A DNA stretch of 64,000 nt from Stenotrophomonas maltophilia (GTDB lineage Bacteria > Pseudomonadota > Gammaproteobacteria > Xanthomonadales > Xanthomonadaceae), in the NCBI RefSeq assembly GCF_002205165.1, contig NZ_NIVS01000014.1:1-64000 (forward strand), read 5' to 3'. The translations under genes and the position numbers were made by a program. Positions 18,066-27,874 of this stretch are shown here, piece by piece. Below the pieces are notes generated by a model. That model was not told the DNA's origin. It did no database searches and was given only the letters and a program-made list of their open reading frames with translations. Within the stretch, counting starts at the first letter, position 1. The number at the start of each line of letters is the position of its first letter.

Positions 18066-19274
18066 ATGACCAAGCAAATCCAGGACGCCTACATCGTCGC
18101 CGCCACCCGCACCCCGGTAGGCAAGGCGCCCAAGGGCGTGTTCCGCAATACCCGCCCCGATGACATGCTGGCCCACGTGCTCCGCTCCGTCGTGGCACAG
18201 GCGCCGGGCGTGGACGTCAACCGCATCGATGACGCGATCATCGGCTGCGCGATGCCCGAAGCCGAGCAGGGCATGAACGTGGCGCGCATCGGCGTGCTGC
18301 TGGCCGGCCTGCCGGACACCATCGCCGCCCAGACCGTCAACCGCTTCTGCTCCTCGGGCCTGCAGGCCGTGGCCATGGCCGCCGACCAGATCCGCCTGGG
18401 CAATTCGGACCTGATGCTGGCCGGTGGTACCGAGTCGATGTCGATGGTGCCGATGATGGGCAACAAGATCGCGATGGCTCCGAGCGTGTTCGACAACGAT
18501 CACGTCGCCATCGCCTATGGCATGGGCATCACCGCCGAGAAGGTCGCCGAAGAGTGGAAGGTCTCGCGCGAAGATCAGGACGCCTTTGCGCTGGCCTCGC
18601 ACCAGAAGGCCATCGCGGCGATCCAGAACGGCGACTTCAAGGACGAGATCAGCCCTTACGACGTGCGCACCCGCCAGCCTGACCTGGCCGACGGCCGCCG
18701 CATCATCACCCGCGACAGGATCGTCGATACCGACGAAGGCCCGCGTCTGGATTCCTCCGCCGAAGGCCTGGCCAAGCTGCGCCCGGTGTTCCGCAACGGC
18801 CAGTTCGGCGGCACCGTCACCGCCGGCAACTCCTCGCAGATGAGCGATGGCGCGGGCGCCGTGCTGCTGGCTTCGGAGCAGGCGATCAAGGATTACGGCC
18901 TGACCCCGCTCGCCCGTTTCGTCAGCTTCTCGGTCGCCGGTGTGCGCCCGGAAGTGATGGGCATCGGTCCGATCGCCGCGATCCCGAAGGCGCTCAAGCA
19001 GGCCGGCCTGACCCAGGACCAGCTGGACTGGATCGAACTCAACGAAGCCTTCGCCGCGCAGTCGCTCGCGGTCATCCGCGATTGCGGTCTGGACCCGTCC
19101 AAGGTCAACCCGCTGGGCGGCGCGATCGCCCTGGGCCACCCGCTGGGCGCAACCGGCGCGATCCGTACCGCCACCCTGCTGCACGGCCTGCGCCGTCGCC
19201 AGCAGAAGTACGGCATGGTGACCATGTGCATCGGCACCGGCATGGGCGCCGCGGGCATCTTCGAATCGCTGTGA
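18066..19274 (+). CDS. fadA: Acetyl-CoA C-acyltransferase (3-ketoacyl-CoA thiolase)
   Basis: Cleaves 3-ketoacyl-CoA with CoA to give acetyl-CoA, the last step of the beta-oxidation cycle. Active-site residues are visible: nucleophile Cys95 in NRFCSSGLQ, His in GGAIALGHPLGATG, and the second Cys in MCIGTGMGAAG close to the C-terminus; NEAFAAQ is also present. Length 402 fits thiolases. I chose the ATG giving MTKQIQDAYIVAATR; in-frame codons upstream run into the REP element. It is the last gene of the operon and is followed by a large hairpin and a bidirectional terminator. Confidence 0.93.
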   Translation: MTKQIQDAYIVAATRTPVGKAPKGVFRNTRPDDMLAHVLRSVVAQAPGVDVNRIDDAIIGCAMPEAEQGMNVARIGVLLAGLPDTIAAQTVNRFCSSGLQAVAMAADQIRLGNSDLMLAGGTESMSMVPMMGNKIAMAPSVFDNDHVAIAYGMGITAEKVAEEWKVSREDQDAFALASHQKAIAAIQNGDFKDEISPYDVRTRQPDLADGRRIITRDRIVDTDEGPRLDSSAEGLAKLRPVFRNGQFGGTVTAGNSSQMSDGAGAVLLASEQAIKDYGLTPLARFVSFSVAGVRPEVMGIGPIAAIPKALKQAGLTQDQLDWIELNEAFAAQSLAVIRDCGLDPSKVNPLGGAIALGHPLGATGAIRTATLLHGLRRRQQKYGMVTMCIGTGMGAAGIFESL

Positions 19275-19281
19275 GGTCGTG

Positions 19282-19311
19282 ATCGGTGCCGGCCCACGGG
19301 CCGGCACCGAT
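19282..19311. repeat. Perfect 13-bp hairpin after fadA
   Basis: Arms ATCGGTGCCGGCC and GGCCGGCACCGAT around a 4-base loop, seven bases after the fadA stop. There is no T-run, so it is not a standard terminator. It may be a decayed REP-like palindrome or an mRNA-stabilising stem. Confidence 0.6.
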
Positions 19312-19351
19312 GTCACCGGCAGCATCGATGCAACGTGCCGCCGATCAACAG

Positions 19352-19376
19352 GTAGGCACCGACCGTGGGTCGGTGC
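19352..19376 (+). repeat. SMAG-type REP element downstream of fadA
   Basis: GTAG followed by GCACCGACC / GGTCGGTGC around a 3-base loop, in the convergent region between fadA and galU. Confidence 0.8.
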
Positions 19377-19389
19377 ACCGCCGGAAACG

Positions 19390-19417
19390 AAAAGGGCAGC
19401 CTCGCGGCTGCCCTTTT
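19390..19417. terminator. Bidirectional terminator between fadA and galU
   Basis: Stem AGGGCAGCC / GGCTGCCCT with a 4-base loop, flanked by AAA on the left and TTT on the right. It serves the converging fadA (plus) and galU (minus) transcripts. Confidence 0.88.
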
Positions 19418-19430
19418 CTGTTTCTCCGGG

Positions 19431-19450
19431 AACCGGCCAGCGGCCGGCAT
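19431..19450 (-). repeat. Degenerate REP-like palindrome
   Basis: CCGGCC and GGCCGG around a 3-base loop, without the GTAG head. The stem resembles the other common REP subfamily in this window (see 29813 and 47100). Confidence 0.4.
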
Positions 19451-19484
19451 CCCCCATCGCCACAACGTGCGAGGGAGCGTTCCC

Positions 19485-20366
19485 TCAGCCTTCCGCCAGC
19501 ATCTTCTGCAGCACTTCGCGGGCCGGACCGGCCAGCTTCTCGTTGTCGAGCGCGAAGCGAATCGTAGCTTCGACCAGACCCAGATGGGTACCGCAGTCGA
19601 AGCGACGGCCTTCAAAGCGGAACGCATCGACGCGTTCGGTCTTGAGCAGTTCGGCAATCGCGTCGGTCAGCTGGATCTCGCCGCCGGCACCGGTTCCGGT
19701 CGCTTCGAGCAGTTCGAAGATCTTCGGGCTCAGCACGTAACGGCCGACCACGGCCAGATCGCTCGGGGCGTCTTCGGGCTTGGGCTTTTCGACGATCGCG
19801 TTGATCCTGCCCTGGCGGCCATCGAAGGCCTCGGTGGCCACGATGCCGTAGCTGCCGGTCTTGTCGTGCGGGACGTCTTCGACCGCGATGATGCTGGCGC
19901 CGGTGGCCTCATTCGCATCGGCCATCTGCTTGAGCGCACCGTTGCCACGGTTCCAGATCAGATCGTCCGGCAGCAGCACTGCGAACGGCTCGTCGCCGAC
20001 AATCGCCTTGGCGCACAGCACCGCATGGCCCAGACCCAAGGCTTCAGCCTGGGTCACGAAGACAGCGCGGACACCGTTGGGCAGCACGTGGCGGACCAGC
20101 TCGAGCTGTTCCTTCTTGCCGGCGCGCTCGAGCTTCTGCTCCAGCTCGTAGGCTTTGTCGAAGTAATCCGCAACCGCATGCTTGTAGCGGTTGGTGATGA
20201 AGATCAGGGTGTCACAACCCGCCTCGATCGCCTCATCAACGGCGTACTGGATCAACGGCCGATCAATGATCGGCAGCATTTCCTTCGGAACGGTCTTGGT
20301 GGCCGGAAGGAATCGCGTTCCCAACCCTGCGACAGGAAATACCGCCTTACGAATACGCTTGCTCAT
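19485..20366 (-). CDS. galU: UTP--glucose-1-phosphate uridylyltransferase
   Basis: Makes UDP-glucose from UTP and glucose-1-phosphate for LPS, exopolysaccharide and trehalose synthesis. The nucleotide-binding signature is near the N-terminus (AVFPVAGLGTRFLPATK), with GRPLIQYAVDEAIEAG and the sugar-binding VEKP later. Length 293 is typical. Its ATG overlaps the stop of the upstream dehydratase gene as TGATG, and an AGG precedes it, so translation is probably coupled. It is the last gene of the polysaccharide group lapA-lapB-wecA-like-capD-like-galU. Confidence 0.95.
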   Translation of the reverse strand: MSKRIRKAVFPVAGLGTRFLPATKTVPKEMLPIIDRPLIQYAVDEAIEAGCDTLIFITNRYKHAVADYFDKAYELEQKLERAGKKEQLELVRHVLPNGVRAVFVTQAEALGLGHAVLCAKAIVGDEPFAVLLPDDLIWNRGNGALKQMADANEATGASIIAVEDVPHDKTGSYGIVATEAFDGRQGRINAIVEKPKPEDAPSDLAVVGRYVLSPKIFELLEATGTGAGGEIQLTDAIAELLKTERVDAFRFEGRRFDCGTHLGLVEATIRFALDNEKLAGPAREVLQKMLAEG

Positions 20367-22273
20367 CAGAACCTGTTGGCCTCACGCGCCGGAAAGGCGA
20401 GAACTTTAGCAGAGCTGACGTGATCGTCCTGTTGCAGCGGAGAGAACTCCGGCATGGTCGCAAACAGAATGCTGTTGATCGCATCAGTGTCGTAGCAGGC
20501 AATCGCTTCGCGCAGTTTCGGCACATTGGCCAATACCTGTTCGCGCGCGAACGTGCGGACACCGGCTTCGAGAATCTTCGGGTGCGCGGTCGGACGATAA
20601 TCTTCGTCGGAATAGAACAGCGTCTCGTGCAGTTTCTCGCCCGGGCGCAGGCCGGTGTAAACGATGGCGATGTCCTTGTACGGCTGCTTGCCGGCCAGGC
20701 GGATCATCTGCTCGGCGAGCACGCGGATCGGCACCGGCTCGCCCATGTCCAGCGTATAGATCGCCCCATGCGAGGCCGAGGCGGCCGCCTGCAGGATCAG
20801 CTGGCAGGCCTCGGGAATGGTCATGAAGTAACGGGTGACTTCCGGGTCGGTCACGGTGACCGGGCCGCCCTTGAGAATCTGCTCGCGGAACACCGGCACC
20901 ACGCTGCCGGCCGAGGCCAGCACGTTGCCGAAGCGCACGGTCACGAAACGGGTATGGCTGGTCTTCTGGTCCAGGCTCTGGCAGATCATCTCCGCGTAGC
21001 GCTTGCTGGCGCCCAGCGCGTTGACCGGATCGACCGCCTTGTCGGTGGAGATGAACACGAAATGCTCGATCCGCGCTTCGACACAGGCGCGGGCCACCGT
21101 CTCGGTGGACAGAATATTGTTGCGCACGGCCTCGCGCAGCTGGCGCTCGAGCACCGGCACCTGCTTGTAGGCGGCGGCATGGAAGACCGAATCCACGCGC
21201 GAGAGCGACAGCGCGTGGCGGATCACCGCCGGATCGCCGCAGTCACCCAGCACCGCCTCCACGACCAGATCGGGGAAGCTGCGCTGCAGCTCGGCTTCGA
21301 TGGTCAGCAGCAGCAGCTCGCTCATTTCGACCAGGACGATGCGCCCTGCCCCATGCCGCGCGCACTGGCGGCACAGCTCGGACCCGATCGAACCGCCCGC
21401 GCCGGTGACCAGCACGGTGCGTCCGCCCAGCCAGCCACGGATCAGCGCCCAGTCCGGCAGGATCGGCTTGCGGCCGAGCAGGTCCTCAATCGCCACTTCC
21501 TTGAGCTCACCCGGCAACGAGTGACCCAGCAGAATGTCGTTGAGCTTGGGCACCATCCGGAACGGGACGCCCGTGCTCTCGCAGATGGCCACCACCCGCT
21601 GCATGCCGACGGCATCCAGCGACGGGATGGCGATCACCAGCAGCTTGGCGGCGGTCTCGCGGACCACGGCCGGTGCATCCTCCAGAGTGCCCAGAATCGG
21701 CAGGCCCTGCAACTTGGCGCCCTGCAGATGCGGGGCGTCATCGAGCAGGCCGACCGGCTCGAAATCGCCCGAGCGGCGCAGATCGCGGACCAGGGCTTCG
21801 GCGGCCTGGCCGGCACCGAGGATCAGCACGCGGCGGGCGGTTACATCCGACTGCAGCGCCTGGTAGTCCTTCCACGCACGGTACAGCAGGCGCGGTGCAC
21901 CCAGCAGCGCCGACAGCGCGAACGGATAGATGACCAGCACCGACATCGGCACGCCTTCAAAGCGCTTGTACGCCAAGGCCACGACGATGGCGAGCAGGCC
22001 GATGAAGCTGGCTTTGAAGATGTTGAGCAGATCGGCGACGCTGGCAAAGCGCCACAGGCCGCGGTACAGGCCCACCCGCCAGAACACCACCGCCTGGATG
22101 ACCAGCACCAGCGAGGTGTCGATGTTCCAGAGCGGCAACGCCGGCGCATCGGCCAGCATCGAGTAGCGTCCCGCGTGCAGCAGCTGCCAGCACGCCCAGA
22201 CCATGAAGAGGTCGTGGGCGACGATGGCCGCACGGGGCATCAAGCCGGTAAGTCGGTCCTGCCAAGGCGTCAT
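20366..22273 (-). CDS. Membrane-bound nucleoside-diphosphate-sugar dehydratase/epimerase (WbpM/CapD/FlaA1 family)
   Basis: Predicted UDP-sugar 4,6-dehydratase making a precursor for O-antigen or capsule sugars. Residues 1-130 contain about four hydrophobic segments. A first Rossmann-like domain has VLILGAGQAAEALVRDL (about residue 146). The catalytic short-chain dehydrogenase domain begins near residue 290 with VLVTGAGGSIGSEL, and has the FVFISTDKAV and GASKR segments that supply the Ser/Met/Lys-type triad. Length 635 matches WbpM-like proteins. It lies between galU and the initiating transferase, 16 bases after the latter. Confidence 0.92.
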   Translation of the reverse strand: MTPWQDRLTGLMPRAAIVAHDLFMVWACWQLLHAGRYSMLADAPALPLWNIDTSLVLVIQAVVFWRVGLYRGLWRFASVADLLNIFKASFIGLLAIVVALAYKRFEGVPMSVLVIYPFALSALLGAPRLLYRAWKDYQALQSDVTARRVLILGAGQAAEALVRDLRRSGDFEPVGLLDDAPHLQGAKLQGLPILGTLEDAPAVVRETAAKLLVIAIPSLDAVGMQRVVAICESTGVPFRMVPKLNDILLGHSLPGELKEVAIEDLLGRKPILPDWALIRGWLGGRTVLVTGAGGSIGSELCRQCARHGAGRIVLVEMSELLLLTIEAELQRSFPDLVVEAVLGDCGDPAVIRHALSLSRVDSVFHAAAYKQVPVLERQLREAVRNNILSTETVARACVEARIEHFVFISTDKAVDPVNALGASKRYAEMICQSLDQKTSHTRFVTVRFGNVLASAGSVVPVFREQILKGGPVTVTDPEVTRYFMTIPEACQLILQAAASASHGAIYTLDMGEPVPIRVLAEQMIRLAGKQPYKDIAIVYTGLRPGEKLHETLFYSDEDYRPTAHPKILEAGVRTFAREQVLANVPKLREAIACYDTDAINSILFATMPEFSPLQQDDHVSSAKVLAFPAREANRF

Positions 22274-22289
22274 AAACAGCGTAATCCTT

Positions 22290-23264
22290 CTAGTTGCGCA
22301 TTCCCTTGCGCAGGAGCAGCCAAAGGCCGGACGCGAGGATCAACCACGCGATGGCCACGGCAGCCTCCCACCTCGGCTGCAAATTTGTGCATGCATTAAA
22401 CACTGCCGCACTGAATATTCCAAAAACAAGATACATCCCGGTGACGAAAATGTGGCTTGCACCACTTTTCACCGCGCGCTGATAGAGATGCTGCGTGTGG
22501 GGTTCCATCCAGCGCTGTCCGGACAGGATGCGCGAAAGCAATGTGAAGCCTGCGTCCACAAGAAAGGCCGAAAGCGGCACCAGCAACAGCAACCAGTGGA
22601 TATCGGTGCGCACGCTGACCAGACAGACCAGCGCCGCGATGGCATAGCCCAGCGCCCCACTGCCGACGTCGCCCATGAAGATGCGCGCCTTCGGGTAGTT
22701 GAACGGCAGGAAGCCCAGACAGGCCAGGCCCAGCACGACCCCGGCCAGTCCGTAGGGCGGCGGCAGCACCAGCGCGAACGCGAGGCCCGCCAGGATGGCC
22801 TGGGTGGTGGCGATGCCGTTGATCCCATCCATGAAGTTCCAGATGTTGATCAACGAGGTGGCAAACAACAGCGCCAGCAGCGCCTGCCAGGGATTGCCAG
22901 TGGCGTGCCAGACCAACCCCGCCAGCAGCGCGGCCGCGATGACATGGACCAGCAGGCGGCGAACCGCCGGCAGCGGCCGATGGTCGTCCCACCAGCCGAT
23001 CCCGGCCACCAGCACCAGCCCCAGCGCGAACACCGCCAAGGTGATCCCGGCCTTGGGCCAGATCACCGCGGCGACCGCGCAGGCCAGCAGCAGGGTCAGC
23101 ACGATCGCAATGCCGCCACCGCGTGGCGTCGCCACCCCGTGGCTGCGGCGTTCGCCGGGCTCATCCAGTAGATTGCGGCGCAGCGCATAGACGCGTGCGC
23201 CCCAGGTCAGGCCCGCCGATACCGCCAGCACCGCCAGCAGCCCCGCCATCCAGGCGACCATCAT
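22290..23264 (-). CDS. WecA/WbpL-like undecaprenyl-phosphate glycosyl-1-phosphate transferase
   Basis: Integral membrane enzyme of the MraY/WecA (GPT) family that transfers a sugar-1-phosphate to undecaprenyl phosphate and starts O-antigen synthesis. About ten hydrophobic segments are visible. Family motifs are DEPGERRSHGVATPRGGGIA near residue 35 and NIWNFMDGINGIA near residue 150 (the catalytic acidic loop). Length 324 fits WbpL/WecA. Its start is only three bases from the lapB stop. Adjacent capD-like and galU genes support a role in surface polysaccharide. Which sugar it uses is not evident. Confidence 0.9.
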   Translation of the reverse strand: MMVAWMAGLLAVLAVSAGLTWGARVYALRRNLLDEPGERRSHGVATPRGGGIAIVLTLLLACAVAAVIWPKAGITLAVFALGLVLVAGIGWWDDHRPLPAVRRLLVHVIAAALLAGLVWHATGNPWQALLALLFATSLINIWNFMDGINGIATTQAILAGLAFALVLPPPYGLAGVVLGLACLGFLPFNYPKARIFMGDVGSGALGYAIAALVCLVSVRTDIHWLLLLVPLSAFLVDAGFTLLSRILSGQRWMEPHTQHLYQRAVKSGASHIFVTGMYLVFGIFSAAVFNACTNLQPRWEAAVAIAWLILASGLWLLLRKGMRN

Positions 23265-23267
23265 GGG

Positions 23268-24446
23268 TCAGAGCACCGCGTAATTGAGCAGCGGCTTGAC
23301 GGTGCCCCATTCCTTGCAGCTCGGGCACTGCCAGTGGTGCGTGCGTGCGCCGAAACCGCAGCGGGTGCAGCGGTAGGCCGGATTGCGGACCAGCAGCTGG
23401 TCGGTGATGTGCTTGAGATCGTGCAAGGTCGCGGTGGAATCGGCGCCCTCGGCCAAGGTCAGATCGATCAGCGCCGACTCGCCACGGACCGACGGCCGGT
23501 CCTTGAGCTGACGGCCGAGGTAGGCGCGCGCCGGCGCGACGCCCTCCTGCTCTTCCATCAGCTGGGTCAGCGCCAGTACCGGGGCGATGCCGCGGTAATG
23601 CTCGGTCATTTCCGACAGGAAGGCGCGCGCGCCACCGAGGTCACCCACCTTGCGGTAGTTCTGCATCAGCGCCTGCAGCACTTCGGGCAGGTACTCCGGA
23701 TCATTGCGGGCCGCACGCTCGAAGGCGCGCACGGCGGCCTCGGCATTGCCGGCATCGTTCTCCAGGCGCCCTTCGATGATGCCGGCGCGCACCGACATCG
23801 CATCGGCCTGATACGCCCGCGCGATCGCGGCGCGCGCTTCGTCGATCTTGCCGGCGCCGCGGTAGCGCTCGGCCAGCTCGCATTCGAACTGGCCGATCAG
23901 CTTGCCCATCGGCTCGCCGGTGACCTCTTCGAAACGGCTGGCGTTGTCGATCGCCTTTTCCCAGTCCCGCTCGGCCTGGTAGATGCCGATCAGGTGCTTG
24001 AGCGCCTGCGGGGCGCGCTGGTCGATCTGGGCCAGCTCGGTGAACACGGTTTCGGCGCGATCAAGCAGGCCGGACTTCATGTAGTCCTCGCCCAGCGCCA
24101 GAAGTGCCTGGACGCGCTGCTGATCGCTCAGGTCCGCGCGGTTGACCAGGCCCTGGTGCAGGCGGATCGCGCGATCCACCTCACCACGGCGGCGGAACAG
24201 GTGGCCCAGCGCGACCTGGGTCTCGAAGGTTTCCTTGTCCAGCTCGGCGATGTGCAGGAACAGCTCGATCGCCTTGTCCGGCTGCTCATTGAGCAGATAG
24301 TTCAGGCCGCGGAAGTACGTGCTGGACAGATGGCTGACCTGGTTGTCGCCATGGCGTTGACCGCCACGGCGCCCGATCACCCAGCCGGACAACGCGGCCA
24401 GGGGCAGGCACAGGAAGAACCAGAACCACTCGGAGACAAATTCCAT
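23268..24446 (-). CDS. lapB: Lipopolysaccharide assembly protein LapB (YciM)
   Basis: Inner-membrane TPR protein that, with FtsH, controls LpxC turnover and so LPS synthesis. The N-terminus is a membrane anchor (SEWFWFFLCLPLAALSGWVI) followed by RRGGQR. TPR repeats fill the middle, for example YFRGLNYLLNEQPDKAIELF. The C-terminus is a rubredoxin-like metal site: CTRCGF, then CPSCKEWG. Length 392 fits E. coli LapB (389). The gene is six bases downstream of lapA. Confidence 0.95.
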   Translation of the reverse strand: MEFVSEWFWFFLCLPLAALSGWVIGRRGGQRHGDNQVSHLSSTYFRGLNYLLNEQPDKAIELFLHIAELDKETFETQVALGHLFRRRGEVDRAIRLHQGLVNRADLSDQQRVQALLALGEDYMKSGLLDRAETVFTELAQIDQRAPQALKHLIGIYQAERDWEKAIDNASRFEEVTGEPMGKLIGQFECELAERYRGAGKIDEARAAIARAYQADAMSVRAGIIEGRLENDAGNAEAAVRAFERAARNDPEYLPEVLQALMQNYRKVGDLGGARAFLSEMTEHYRGIAPVLALTQLMEEQEGVAPARAYLGRQLKDRPSVRGESALIDLTLAEGADSTATLHDLKHITDQLLVRNPAYRCTRCGFGARTHHWQCPSCKEWGTVKPLLNYAVL

Positions 24447-24452
24447 CGGCGC

Positions 24453-24737
24453 TCAGCGTCCGTCGAATGTAGAAGAAGAAGGGGGTGCCACGACCACGGC
24501 AGGCGCGGCCTTCTGCGCACGGCGCAGTTTGGCGTACAGCGGGATCACCATGCTGGCGAGCACGAGGCCGCCGCCGATGAGGGCACCGGACAACAGGGCG
24601 ATGATGATCGCCACGCCGGTGGTGGAATTGATCTGGGTAAAGCCGAGGCTGATGATGATCGGCTGCGAGTTGAGCGCACCGATGATGAGCCCCACCACCA
24701 GAACCGCCAGCAGGATCAGCAGACGTACGACGTTCAT
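24453..24737 (-). CDS. lapA: LapA family protein (DUF1049)
   Basis: Small inner-membrane protein that accompanies LapB. Two hydrophobic segments cover about residues 4-22 and 40-65, with NSQPIIISLGF between them, the DUF1049 signature. The 94-residue protein ends in a basic and then alanine-rich tail. An AGGAG site lies eight bases before the ATG. Pairing with lapB, and ihfB upstream, is the usual gammaproteobacterial order. Confidence 0.92.
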   Translation of the reverse strand: MNVVRLLILLAVLVVGLIIGALNSQPIIISLGFTQINSTTGVAIIIALLSGALIGGGLVLASMVIPLYAKLRRAQKAAPAVVVAPPSSSTFDGR

Positions 24738-24816
24738 GCAGCAGCTCCTGTTCCGTGAGCGTGTAGCTTAGCCGACTCCATGGAAATCATGCATCCGCCC
24801 CTTGGCGGATGGCCAC

Positions 24817-25122
24817 TCAGGCAGGATCGCTTTCCAGCGGGACCACGGCGCTGACGCGCTCGCGCAGTTCCTTGCCCGGCTTGAAGTGCGGGACATGCTT
24901 GCCCGGCAACGCGACCGATTCCCCGGTCTTGGGATTGCGCCCCAGCCGTGCCGGCCGGTAGTGCAACGAAAAACTGCCGAACCCGCGGATCTCGATGCGA
25001 TCCCCGCCGGCCAGCGCCCCACCCATCATTTCCAGCAACGACTTCACCGCCAGATCGACATCGTCCGACTTCAAATGCGCCTGTCGGCGCGCCAGGATTT
25101 CGATCAGCTCGGATTTGGTCAT
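24817..25122 (-). CDS. ihfB: Integration host factor subunit beta
   Basis: DNA-bending protein that heterodimerises with IhfA. The 101-residue sequence has the HU/IHF signature: [17 protein letters not shown] at the start, [20 protein letters not shown] in the middle, and the beta-arm Pro in RNPKTGESV. It is 87 bases downstream of rpsA, with a hairpin between, matching the cmk-rpsA-ihfB order of related bacteria. Confidence 0.96.
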   Translation of the reverse strand: MTKSELIEILARRQAHLKSDDVDLAVKSLLEMMGGALAGGDRIEIRGFGSFSLHYRPARLGRNPKTGESVALPGKHVPHFKPGKELRERVSAVVPLESDPA

Positions 25123-25155
25123 TACGGGCTCTTGGGGAGGAACTCAGACCCTGAA

Positions 25156-25181
25156 ACGGCCCGGACTGATGTCCGGGCCGT
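25156..25181 (-). terminator. Hairpin after rpsA, probable terminator
   Basis: An 11-bp perfect stem (ACGGCCCGGAC / GTCCGGGCCGT, 4-base loop) lies 28 bases after the rpsA stop. The following sequence on the minus strand is TTTCAGG, so the T-run is short and read-through into ihfB is likely. Confidence 0.65.
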
Positions 25182-25209
25182 CCAGGAAACTACGACAGCG
25201 ACAGACCGA

Positions 25210-26895
25210 TTACTCGGACTTGTTGCCGTTCAGCTGTGCACGCAGCAGCGCGCCGAGCTGGGTGGTGCCGCTGGAAGCCGAAGAGGACTGGTATTCCTCC
25301 AGCACTTCGCGCATTTCCGCGTCGTCCTTGGCCTTGATCGACAGCTGCAGGGTACGACCCTTGCGATCCATGCCCACGAACTTGGCTTCGACCTTGTCGC
25401 CGACCTTCAGGAACTGGGTCGCGTCATCGACGCGCTCGTTGGCAACGTCGCGAGCAGCCACGTAGCCTTCGATGCCGTCAGCCAGTTCGATGGTAGCGCC
25501 CTTGGCGTCCACTTCCTTGACCACGCCTTCGACCTTGGAACCCTTCGGGTTGGCAGCCATGTACTGACCGAACGGATCCTGCTCCAGCTGCTTGACGCCC
25601 AGGCTGATGCGCTCGCGCTCCGGATCGACGGCCAGGACGACGGCGTCCAGGTTGTCGCCCTTCTTGAAGTTGCGGACCACGTCTTCGCCGGTGGTGTTCC
25701 AGCTGATGTCGGACAGGTGCACCAGGCCATCGATACCGCCGTCCAGGCCGATGAAGATGCCGAAGTCGGTGATCGACTTGATCTGGCCCGACACCTTGTC
25801 GCCCTTCTTGTGGATGGCAGCGAAGGTTTCCCACGGATTGGCGGCAACCTGCTTCATGCCCAGCGAGATGCGGCGACGCTCCTCGTCGACGTCCAGGACC
25901 ATGACTTCAACTTCGTCACCGACCTGCACAACCTTGGACGGGTTGACGTTCTTGTTGGTCCAATCCATTTCGGACACGTGCACCAGACCTTCGACGCCCG
26001 GCTCGATCTCGACGAATGCGCCGTAATCGGTGACGTTGGAGACCTTGCCGAAGACGCGGCTGTTGGCCGGGTAACGACGGGCGATGTTGTCCCACGGATC
26101 CTCGCCCAGCTGCTTCAGACCCAGCGAAACGCGGTTGCGCTCGCGGTCGAACTTCAGCACGCGCACGTCCAGCTCGTCGCCGACGTTCACGACTTCGGAC
26201 GGATGGCGCACGCGCTTCCAGGCCATGTCGGTGATGTGCAGCAGGCCGTCGATACCGCCCAGGTCCACGAATGCGCCGTAATCGGTCAGGTTCTTGACGA
26301 CACCCTTCAGGATCGCGCCTTCCTGCAGCTTGTCCATCAGCTGCTCGCGCTCTTCCGAATGCTCGCTTTCGACGACTGCACGACGGGACACAACGACGTT
26401 GTTACGCTTGCGGTCCAGCTTGATGAGCTTGAATTCCAGCTCCTTGCCTTCCAGGTAGGCCGGGTCGCGCACGGGGCGCACATCCACCAGCGAACCGGGC
26501 AGGAACGCGCGGACATCCTTGATGTCCACGGTGAAACCACCCTTGACCTTGCCGCTGATGCGGCCGGTGATGGTTTCGTTCTTTTCCAACGCTTCTTCCA
26601 GCTCGTCCCACACCATCGCGCGCTTGGCTTTCTCACGCGACAGAACGGTTTCACCGAAGCCGTTCTCGATGGAATCGAGGGCAACCTTGACGACGTCGCC
26701 TTCAGCGACATCGATCTCGCCAGCGTCGTTACGGAACTGTTCGATCGGCACGATGCCTTCGGACTTCAGGCCGGCGTTGATCACCACGACATCGCCGCGG
26801 ACTTCAACAACGACACCGCTGACGATCGAGCCCGGCTTCAGCTTGGCCAGATTGGCCTGACTGGCTTCGAACAGCTCTGCAAATGATTCGGTCAT
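25210..26895 (-). CDS. rpsA: 30S ribosomal protein S1
   Basis: RNA-binding ribosomal protein needed to start translation on most mRNAs. Six S1/OB repeats can be followed along the 561 residues, for example [20 protein letters not shown] and [21 protein letters not shown] chose the ATG giving [13 protein letters not shown], the usual start; an upstream in-frame ATG would add MSNRVNL. It is 194 bases downstream of cmk, and a short AG-rich site precedes it. No clear promoter was seen in the gap. Confidence 0.97.
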   Translation of the reverse strand: MTESFAELFEASQANLAKLKPGSIVSGVVVEVRGDVVVINAGLKSEGIVPIEQFRNDAGEIDVAEGDVVKVALDSIENGFGETVLSREKAKRAMVWDELEEALEKNETITGRISGKVKGGFTVDIKDVRAFLPGSLVDVRPVRDPAYLEGKELEFKLIKLDRKRNNVVVSRRAVVESEHSEEREQLMDKLQEGAILKGVVKNLTDYGAFVDLGGIDGLLHITDMAWKRVRHPSEVVNVGDELDVRVLKFDRERNRVSLGLKQLGEDPWDNIARRYPANSRVFGKVSNVTDYGAFVEIEPGVEGLVHVSEMDWTNKNVNPSKVVQVGDEVEVMVLDVDEERRRISLGMKQVAANPWETFAAIHKKGDKVSGQIKSITDFGIFIGLDGGIDGLVHLSDISWNTTGEDVVRNFKKGDNLDAVVLAVDPERERISLGVKQLEQDPFGQYMAANPKGSKVEGVVKEVDAKGATIELADGIEGYVAARDVANERVDDATQFLKVGDKVEAKFVGMDRKGRTLQLSIKAKDDAEMREVLEEYQSSSASSGTTQLGALLRAQLNGNKSE

Positions 26896-27089
26896 TAGAT
26901 TTACTCTGTTGGACACATGGGCATTGGCCCCCGAAGGGAACCGCTTACTGCCCGCCTGTTGGTCGACCCCGGTAACGCAGGTCGTGTGTTAAGTAGGAAA
27001 ACCGCCACGCATCATTGCGGGACGGAGCTTTTGTTGCCTTGCGATGGTGCGACACCGCCGATGGACTGACGGCCCTCCTTTACAACGGA

Positions 27090-27770
27090 TCAGGCACCCG
27101 AAACCGGAAGCAGATCCAATACCTTGGCAACGACAGCGTCGATGCCAATACCACTGGTGTCGATGACGACGGCATCGTCTGCCGGCTTCAGGGGCGCCAC
27201 TGTGCGCTGTGCATCACGGGCGTCGCGGGCCATGATCTCGCGCAGGAGGTCGTCAAAGTTAACCGAAACACCCTTGTCTTTCAACTGCTTATGCCGGCGC
27301 TCGGCCCGTTCCTCGGCGCTGGCGGTCAAAAACACCTTGAATGGGGCGTCCGGAAAGATCACCGTGCCCATGTCCCGCCCGTCGGCCACCAGCCCGGGCT
27401 CCATCCTGAATGCGCGCTGGCGCTCTTTCAGCGCCGCCCGGACCTCCGGGATGGCCGCAATGGCCGAGGCCAGCGCCCCGGTGGTTTCCAGGCGCAGCTC
27501 GTCGGTGGCATCGGTCTCGTTGACCAGCACCCGCAGCCCGCCATCGGCCGATTCGACGAACCGCACGTGGGTGTCAAAGGTGCAGCGCACCAGCGCCGAG
27601 GCGTCGGAGGTGTCGATATCAGCCCAGCTGGCGGCCACGCCCACCGCCCGGTACAGGGCGCCCGAATCCAGGTAATGCCAGCCCAGCCGCCGTGCGACAA
27701 TGCGGCTGACAGTCCCTTTGCCGGCCCCGGAAGGACCGTCGATGGTGAGCACGGAAGGAAGCTGATTCAT
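27090..27770 (-). CDS. cmk: Cytidylate kinase
   Basis: Phosphorylates CMP and dCMP using ATP. The P-loop GPSGAGKGT lies at about residues 10-18 of the product, followed by [10 protein letters not shown]. The NMP-binding segment [20 protein letters not shown] and the lid ([14 protein letters not shown]) are also present. I chose the ATG giving [15 protein letters not shown] (226 residues), which has an AGGGA site eight bases upstream. Sequence further upstream has no family similarity. Confidence 0.96.
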   Translation of the reverse strand: MNQLPSVLTIDGPSGAGKGTVSRIVARRLGWHYLDSGALYRAVGVAASWADIDTSDASALVRCTFDTHVRFVESADGGLRVLVNETDATDELRLETTGALASAIAAIPEVRAALKERQRAFRMEPGLVADGRDMGTVIFPDAPFKVFLTASAEERAERRHKQLKDKGVSVNFDDLLREIMARDARDAQRTVAPLKPADDAVVIDTSGIGIDAVVAKVLDLLPVSGA

Positions 27771-27844
27771 GGGTTTCCCTGTAAAATTGACCGCCCATTC
27801 TAGCCCCTGCCCGGGGTGCTCCGAGACCTTTTTGGTGCAACCAC

Positions 27845-27874
27845 TTGAAAGGATGGAAAAAAGCCCGGTAGAAT
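27845..27874 (+). promoter_or_regulatory. Sigma-70 promoter of rpmJ
   Basis: TTGAAA, an 18-base spacer, then TAGAAT: both boxes match five of six consensus positions. It ends about 90 bases before the rpmJ start. A 7-bp inverted repeat (AAGCCCG / CGGGCTT on the minus strand, followed by four further T residues) overlaps the -10 region. Confidence 0.7.
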
